Assembly (NCBI GenBank): GCA_910577495.1 | Contig: CAJTML010000023.1 | Location: 4,135-20,737 of the forward strand | Direction: 5' to 3' | Length of the DNA: 16,603 nt | DNA from: an uncultured Eggerthellaceae bacterium | GTDB lineage: Bacteria > Actinomycetota > Coriobacteriia > Coriobacteriales > Eggerthellaceae | Shown here: positions 13,788-16,603 of the stretch, in pieces | Position numbering within the stretch: position 1 is the stretch's first letter | Layout: each line of letters begins with the position of its first letter | The notes under the pieces: generated by a model | What the model was told of the DNA's origin: nothing | What the model saw: the letters and a program-made list of their open reading frames with translations, nothing else | Databases searched by the model: none | Program-made: the position numbers and the translations under genes

Positions 13788-13807
13788 CTTTTCGGGTGAC
13801 CGAAAAG
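13788..13807 (+). promoter_or_regulatory. Second leader hairpin next to the cold-shock ribosome-binding site
   Basis: CTTTTCGG (13788-13795) and CCGAAAAG (13800-13807) form a perfect 8-base-pair stem capped by GTGA, a GNRA-type tetraloop. It abuts the ribosome-binding region (GAGGAAAGAGG) and the ATG at 13825, so it could gate or stabilise translation initiation. No T-run follows, so it is not a terminator. Confidence 0.55.
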
Positions 13808-13824
13808 AGGAAAGAGGAAATAAA

Positions 13825-14028
13825 ATGGCGGAAGGTACTGTGAAGTGGTTTAATCCTGAGAAGGGCTATGGTTTCATCTCTCAGAACGATGGTGAAGATT
13901 TATTCGTTCACTTCTCCGAGATCAAGATGGATGGGTTTAAGACCCTCGAAGAAGGCGCTGCGGTGTCCTTCGACGTTACCACGGGCCAGAATGGCAAGCT
14001 TCAAGCAAGCAACGTGGTGAAGCGCTAA
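13825..14028 (+). CDS. Cold-shock domain protein (CspA family)
   Basis: A 67-residue single cold-shock domain, a small OB-fold RNA/DNA chaperone that binds single-stranded nucleic acids in the cytoplasm. The RNP1 motif reads KGYGFI and RNP2 reads LFVHFS, with the flanking aromatic residues W10, F12 and F20 in place. It starts MAEGTVKWFNPEKGYGFI; ATG 13825 has AGAGG at 13813-13817 and gives the normal family length, while a longer open extension upstream would read through the structured leader. A strong terminator follows at 14053-14083, so the gene is probably monocistronic. The leader carries two hairpins, suggesting post-transcriptional control. Csp paralogs cannot be told apart by name. 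Confidence 0.94.
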   Translation: MAEGTVKWFNPEKGYGFISQNDGEDLFVHFSEIKMDGFKTLEEGAAVSFDVTTGQNGKLQASNVVKR

Positions 14029-14052
14029 AAACTGCATCAACACGAATATGCC

Positions 14053-14083
14053 AAACGACCCCGCAGATGCGAGGTCGTTTTTT
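14053..14083 (+). terminator. Intrinsic terminator of the cold-shock gene
   Basis: AAACGACC (14053-14060) pairs with GGTCGTTT (14073-14080), extended inside by CGC (14062-14064) with GCG (14069-14071) across one C/A mismatch, loop AGAT. Six T at 14078-14083 complete an intrinsic terminator. On the minus strand it also ends in a short T run, so it may work weakly in both directions. Confidence 0.88.
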
Positions 14084-14093
14084 ATGCTCTGTC

Positions 14094-14129
14094 AAAGTTG
14101 TCGCACCCGAGGATGAGTGCGACAGCTTT
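14094..14129 (-). terminator. Long inverted repeat, possible terminator of the LEA-like gene
   Basis: AAAGTTGTCGCAC (14094-14106) pairs with GTGCGACAGCTTT (14117-14129) over 13 positions including one G-T wobble, with a ten-base loop. It lies 11 bases past the stop of the minus-strand LEA-like gene. The T run on the minus strand is short (CTTTG), so termination may be inefficient. It also separates the two convergent genes. Confidence 0.5.
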
Positions 14130-14140
14130 ACGGGATAAGA

Positions 14141-14503
14141 CTACTTATCTTTTTCTACTTTGTCGGTGATGTCATGAACGGCGTCAGAGAGCTTATCTTT
14201 GAGCTCGCCGAAGCCCTTCTTGATGCCTTCGCCAACTTCATCCAGGCTTACCTTGCCATCGTGGTCAGTGTCGAGGGTCTTCTTTGCGGTATCCACTGCA
14301 CCAGATACTGCGTCTTTTGCAGTGTCGGCAGCTTTGCCGAGTGCTTCTTTGGCGGTATCTACCGCATCACCTGCAGCGTCTTTAGCTTGTGCTGCTACGT
14401 TTTGAGCAGTTTCTTTTGCGGTCGTGGCGGCGTCTTTTGCAGCGTCTTTTGCTTCTTCGGTTGCTTTCGCGGCTGCAGCCTTGGCCTCTTCAGTCGTAGT
14501 CAT
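14141..14503 (-). CDS. LEA-like 11-mer repeat protein with an EF-hand loop
   Basis: A 120-residue, Ala/Lys/Asp/Thr-rich, highly hydrophilic protein with no Cys or Trp and no signal peptide. Residues 7-72 form six exact 11-residue repeats, each opening AK and loosely AKxAxxxAxxT: they start at residues 7, 18, 29, 40, 51 and 62. That periodicity is the hallmark of group 3 late-embryogenesis-abundant proteins, which are disordered and become amphipathic helices on drying or at membranes. A seventh partial unit runs into a canonical EF-hand loop, D78-x-D80-x-D82-G83-K-V-S86-x-x-E89, followed by an amphipathic helix. The ATG at 14503 has a strong AGGAGGA. A stress or surface-associated role is inference; a histone H1-like or apolipoprotein-like repeat is the main alternative. 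Calcium binding is predicted from the loop alone. Confidence 0.8.
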   Translation of the reverse strand: MTTTEEAKAAAAKATEEAKDAAKDAATTAKETAQNVAAQAKDAAGDAVDTAKEALGKAADTAKDAVSGAVDTAKKTLDTDHDGKVSLDEVGEGIKKGFGELKDKLSDAVHDITDKVEKDK

Positions 14504-14527
14504 GATTCCTCCTAATGGTTGTTTGTA

Positions 14528-14545
14528 TGCTGCCGGTTAGCAGCA
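14528..14545 (-). repeat. Short inverted repeat upstream of the LEA-like gene
   Basis: TGCTGC (14528-14533) and GCAGCA (14540-14545) form a 6-base-pair inverted repeat with a 6-base loop, 25-42 bases upstream of the LEA-like ATG. It falls in the spacer of a poor promoter candidate (TTAGGT, 17 bases, TACAAA on the minus strand), so it could be an operator. The surrounding gap 14504-14651 holds no other gene. A TATGAT -10-like hexamer lies at 14563-14568 on the minus strand. Confidence 0.35.
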
Positions 14546-14651
14546 CCTAATCTCATGTCTGCATCATATGTTGATACGTGCGCAAATAGATGATCAAAGA
14601 GAAATGTTTGCCAACCTGTTCGTGGTTTGTTTGCAAGCTGTGGGGGAGTAC

Positions 14652-16148
14652 TTAGGCATACGTTTCGTCATGGATGGCCTGGTCAGCGTCAATAATGAGA
14701 TCGAAGTCATCATTCCAGCATTCGCACGCGGGAAGGTTGGGAATTGCGTTTGCATGAAAGACGGGATTGATGCCAAGCTTGCGCTGGCGTGCATAATCAT
14801 CCAGACACAGCAGTGCCCATTTGCCAAGCGCAAGGATGGCCACCAGGTTGATGATGCACATGATACCCATGAGGATGTCGGCCACGTTCCAGGCAAGATC
14901 AAAGCTTGAGAGGCATCCTGCAAAGATGATGACCAAGCAGATGATCCTAAACCAAAAGATAAGGCGTGGTTTTTCGCCTGTGATAAATTTCAGGTTTGAT
15001 TCGGCATAAAAGTAGTTGCCAATAAGCGAGGTGTAGGCGAAGAGAAATACCGCAACCGTGATAAAGAAGATCCCGATATCTCCCGCGAAGTGCTTGACGG
15101 CCATCTGCACCAAGGGCATGCCGTTTAGGGTTTGAGCAGTTGCGGGATCTTGCACCATAAACACCAGCACAAGCATGGCTGAACACGTGCAAATAAACAT
15201 GGTGTCAATGTAGACTGACAGGGTTTGCACAAGACCTTGTTTGGCGGGGTGAGATACGTTTGCGGTTGCAGCGGCATTTGGGGCAGAACCCATGCCTGCT
15301 TCGTTGGAGAATAAGCCGCGTTTGATGCCAAGCATAACGGCAGATCCAGCGAAGCCACCAAAGATTGCCTGAAAATCAAAGGCCGAGGCAAACATGAGCG
15401 AGAACGCCTCAGGTAACAGGCCAATGTTGGCAAGGGTTACCCAAAGACCTAAGGCAAGATAGGCAAATGCCATGATGGGAACAACCCACGAATTGATGAC
15501 TGAGATGCGTTTTGCGCCACCGAAGATGACCAGTGCCGTCAGTACGGTAAGTACGATACCCATAACAACGGCAGCACCATTGGTGGCATAGTCGGGGATG
15601 TAGTATTCAAGGGCGGATGCGGCGTTGAACGCCTGCAGCTCATTAAAGCCGATGGCATAGCACGCAATGAGCGATACCGCAAAGGCAACGCCCATCCAGC
15701 GTTTGCCGAGCCCTTGTTGGATGTAGTAAGCAGGGCCACCGCGGAATTCGCCATCTGCTTCTTTGACTTTCCAGATCTGGGCAAGCGTGGACTCAATGAA
15801 GGCTGAGGCAGCGCCAACAAGCGCCATAGCCCACATCCAAAACAGCGCGCCTGGTCCTCCTGTTGCCAGCGCCGTTGCAATACCGGCAATGTTTCCGGTA
15901 CCCACGCGCGACCCGGTGGAGACCATCATAGCCTGGAATGAGGAGATGGCTCGCTCACCGGGGTTTACGCGTTTCTCAAACAGTTCGCGCACCATATCTT
16001 TGATATAGCGAATCTGTACACCGCGTGTCCGGATGGTGAAATACACACCAGTAAATACAAGCAGTATTACCAGGATGTAGGTGTACATGAAGTTGTCAAT
16101 GGTGCCGGTGATCAGCACCAGCGGGTTTGCTCCACTGTTTGAGTCCAT
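14652..16148 (-). CDS. Sodium:alanine symporter family (AGCS) amino-acid transporter
   Basis: A 498-residue polytopic membrane protein that should import alanine, glycine or a related small amino acid with Na+ or H+. Family motifs are clear: SSFQAMMVSTGSRVGTGNIAG near 69-89, FRGGPAYYIQQGLGKRW near 134-150, and GIKRGLFSNEAGMGSAPNAA near 279-298. Roughly ten hydrophobic helices can be counted, starting with YILVILLVFTGVYF. Length fits AGCS proteins (450-540). The cytoplasmic C-terminal tail of about 45 residues contains two Cys in PACECW and is acidic, beyond the conserved core. ATG 16148 follows GGAGG six bases upstream. It lies 52 bases downstream of a surface protein on the same strand, with no clear terminator between, so co-transcription is possible. 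The exact substrate cannot be read from sequence. Confidence 0.92.
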   Translation of the reverse strand: MDSNSGANPLVLITGTIDNFMYTYILVILLVFTGVYFTIRTRGVQIRYIKDMVRELFEKRVNPGERAISSFQAMMVSTGSRVGTGNIAGIATALATGGPGALFWMWAMALVGAASAFIESTLAQIWKVKEADGEFRGGPAYYIQQGLGKRWMGVAFAVSLIACYAIGFNELQAFNAASALEYYIPDYATNGAAVVMGIVLTVLTALVIFGGAKRISVINSWVVPIMAFAYLALGLWVTLANIGLLPEAFSLMFASAFDFQAIFGGFAGSAVMLGIKRGLFSNEAGMGSAPNAAATANVSHPAKQGLVQTLSVYIDTMFICTCSAMLVLVFMVQDPATAQTLNGMPLVQMAVKHFAGDIGIFFITVAVFLFAYTSLIGNYFYAESNLKFITGEKPRLIFWFRIICLVIIFAGCLSSFDLAWNVADILMGIMCIINLVAILALGKWALLCLDDYARQRKLGINPVFHANAIPNLPACECWNDDFDLIIDADQAIHDETYA

Positions 16149-16162
16149 GATGCCTCCAGAGG

Positions 16163-16195
16163 GTCGTGCGTGGACTTACGAGGTTTCGTCGTGCG
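16163..16195. repeat. Paired 8-base direct repeat upstream of the symporter
   Basis: GTCGTGCG occurs at 16163-16170 and again at 16188-16195, 25 bases start to start, in the 52-base gap between the surface-protein stop and the symporter start. It could be a tandem regulator site or chance. Confidence 0.3.
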
Positions 16196-16200
16196 AACTG

Positions 16201-16603
16201 TTAGCGCACAGAACGCTTGCGATGGATAAGTGAGGCACCTGCTACCAATGCTGCAGCTGCAGCCACACCACTTAAGGCAAGCACGGTGTCGGTATGTGCG
16301 TCACCGGTTTGAACCGTTGCGCCATGAGCTTTGTTGCCGCTTGTGGTTTTTGCGGTGTCGGTCTGCTGGTCGGTGCTGGCTTGGTTTTCGGTTGCCTTGT
16401 TGTTTTCGCCAGCTACTTGCTCGTCGTTGGCTTTGTTGTCAGTCTGCTCATCAGCGGGCTGATCGGTTTTGTCACCTGCGGTAGCATTGTCGTCAGTCTT
16501 GTTCTGATCGGGGGTAGTTGCAGGGTTGTCGTCGATACCTTGTTCATGATCACCTGCATGCTGGCCAGGCTCATGACCGGGGGTGTCAGGCGTGGTGGTG
16601 CCA
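16201..16603 (-). CDS. Cell-surface protein, C-terminal part, with degenerate LPXTG-like anchor
   Basis: The minus-strand frame is open from the window edge to TAA at 16201-16203, giving the last 133 residues of a protein whose start is outside. The visible part begins with a Pro/Gly/His-containing segment (TPGHEPGQHAGDHEQG), then about 60 residues rich in Asp, Thr, Gln, Asn and Ala (NKTDDNATAGDKTDQPADEQ), a typical extended stalk. It ends with a membrane-anchor arrangement: TVQTGD, a hydrophobic helix (TVLALSGVAAAALVAGASLI) and a basic tail HRKRSVR. That is the layout of a sortase sorting signal, but the motif reads TVQTG rather than LPXTG. The protein is therefore either anchored by a sortase with relaxed specificity or simply held in the membrane. 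Its function is unknown because the N-terminal domains are not in the window. Confidence 0.8.
   Translation of the reverse strand, partial: GTTTPDTPGHEPGQHAGDHEQGIDDNPATTPDQNKTDDNATAGDKTDQPADEQTDNKANDEQVAGENNKATENQASTDQQTDTAKTTSGNKAHGATVQTGDAHTDTVLALSGVAAAAALVAGASLIHRKRSVR

Noticed and set aside
14568..14909. Plus-strand open frame opposite the end of the AGCS symporter
   Set aside because: It is antisense to the symporter tail and has neither a clear ribosome-binding site nor a motif.
1..16603. CRISPR arrays, tRNA, rRNA, insertion sequences or phage genes
   Set aside because: No regularly spaced repeats, cloverleaf, transposase or integrase pattern was seen by eye on either strand.

Overview
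The window looks like a chromosomal segment of an anaerobic, mid-GC actinobacterium of the class Coriobacteriia (Eggerthellales-like; a Cryptobacterium-type organism would fit). This is inference from gene content: yebC followed by ruvC-ruvA-ruvB, molybdenum uptake and cofactor genes, an oxygen-sensitive activator of the 2-hydroxyacyl-CoA dehydratase type, a cysteine desulfidase, a short ACT-type SerA, and an LPXTG-like surface protein. No insertion sequence, phage gene, CRISPR array, tRNA or rRNA was seen. No gene-free stretch exceeds 300 bases.

Region 1 (1-2865, + strand) is molybdenum metabolism: the last 46 codons of a ModB-like permease, the ModC-like ATPase, then moaA and moaC, which make cyclic pyranopterin monophosphate. 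A -10 element upstream of moaA suggests a second promoter. Region 2 (2866-3910) holds a diacylglycerol/lipid kinase with its own likely promoter. It converges on serA (3926-5095, - strand), the entry step of serine synthesis.

Region 3 (5310-8504, + strand, divergent from serA) is the most interesting part. It is a tightly coupled trio: two subunits resembling the substrate/cluster subunits of 2-hydroxyglutaryl-CoA dehydratase and an ASKHA-type activase with an extra C-terminal cysteine motif. Homologous modules are often fused in one very large protein of unknown function. Here they are three overlapping genes, apparently a compact ATP-driven reductase with no known substrate.

Region 4 (8602-13612, + strand) has yebC, a strong hairpin terminator immediately before a cysteine desulfidase-like gene, then ruvC, ruvA, ruvB (Holliday junction processing) and a small unrecognised gene coupled to ruvB. 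Region 5 (13613-14083) is a cold-shock gene with a structured 5' leader and a good terminator.

Region 6 (14141-16603, - strand) holds three genes. They encode a small protein of six 11-residue LEA-like repeats followed by a canonical EF-hand loop, a sodium:alanine (AGCS) symporter, and the C-terminal end of a surface protein with an acidic Thr/Asp-rich stalk and a degenerate LPXTG-like anchor. Product names rest on motif recognition by eye; no database search was run.
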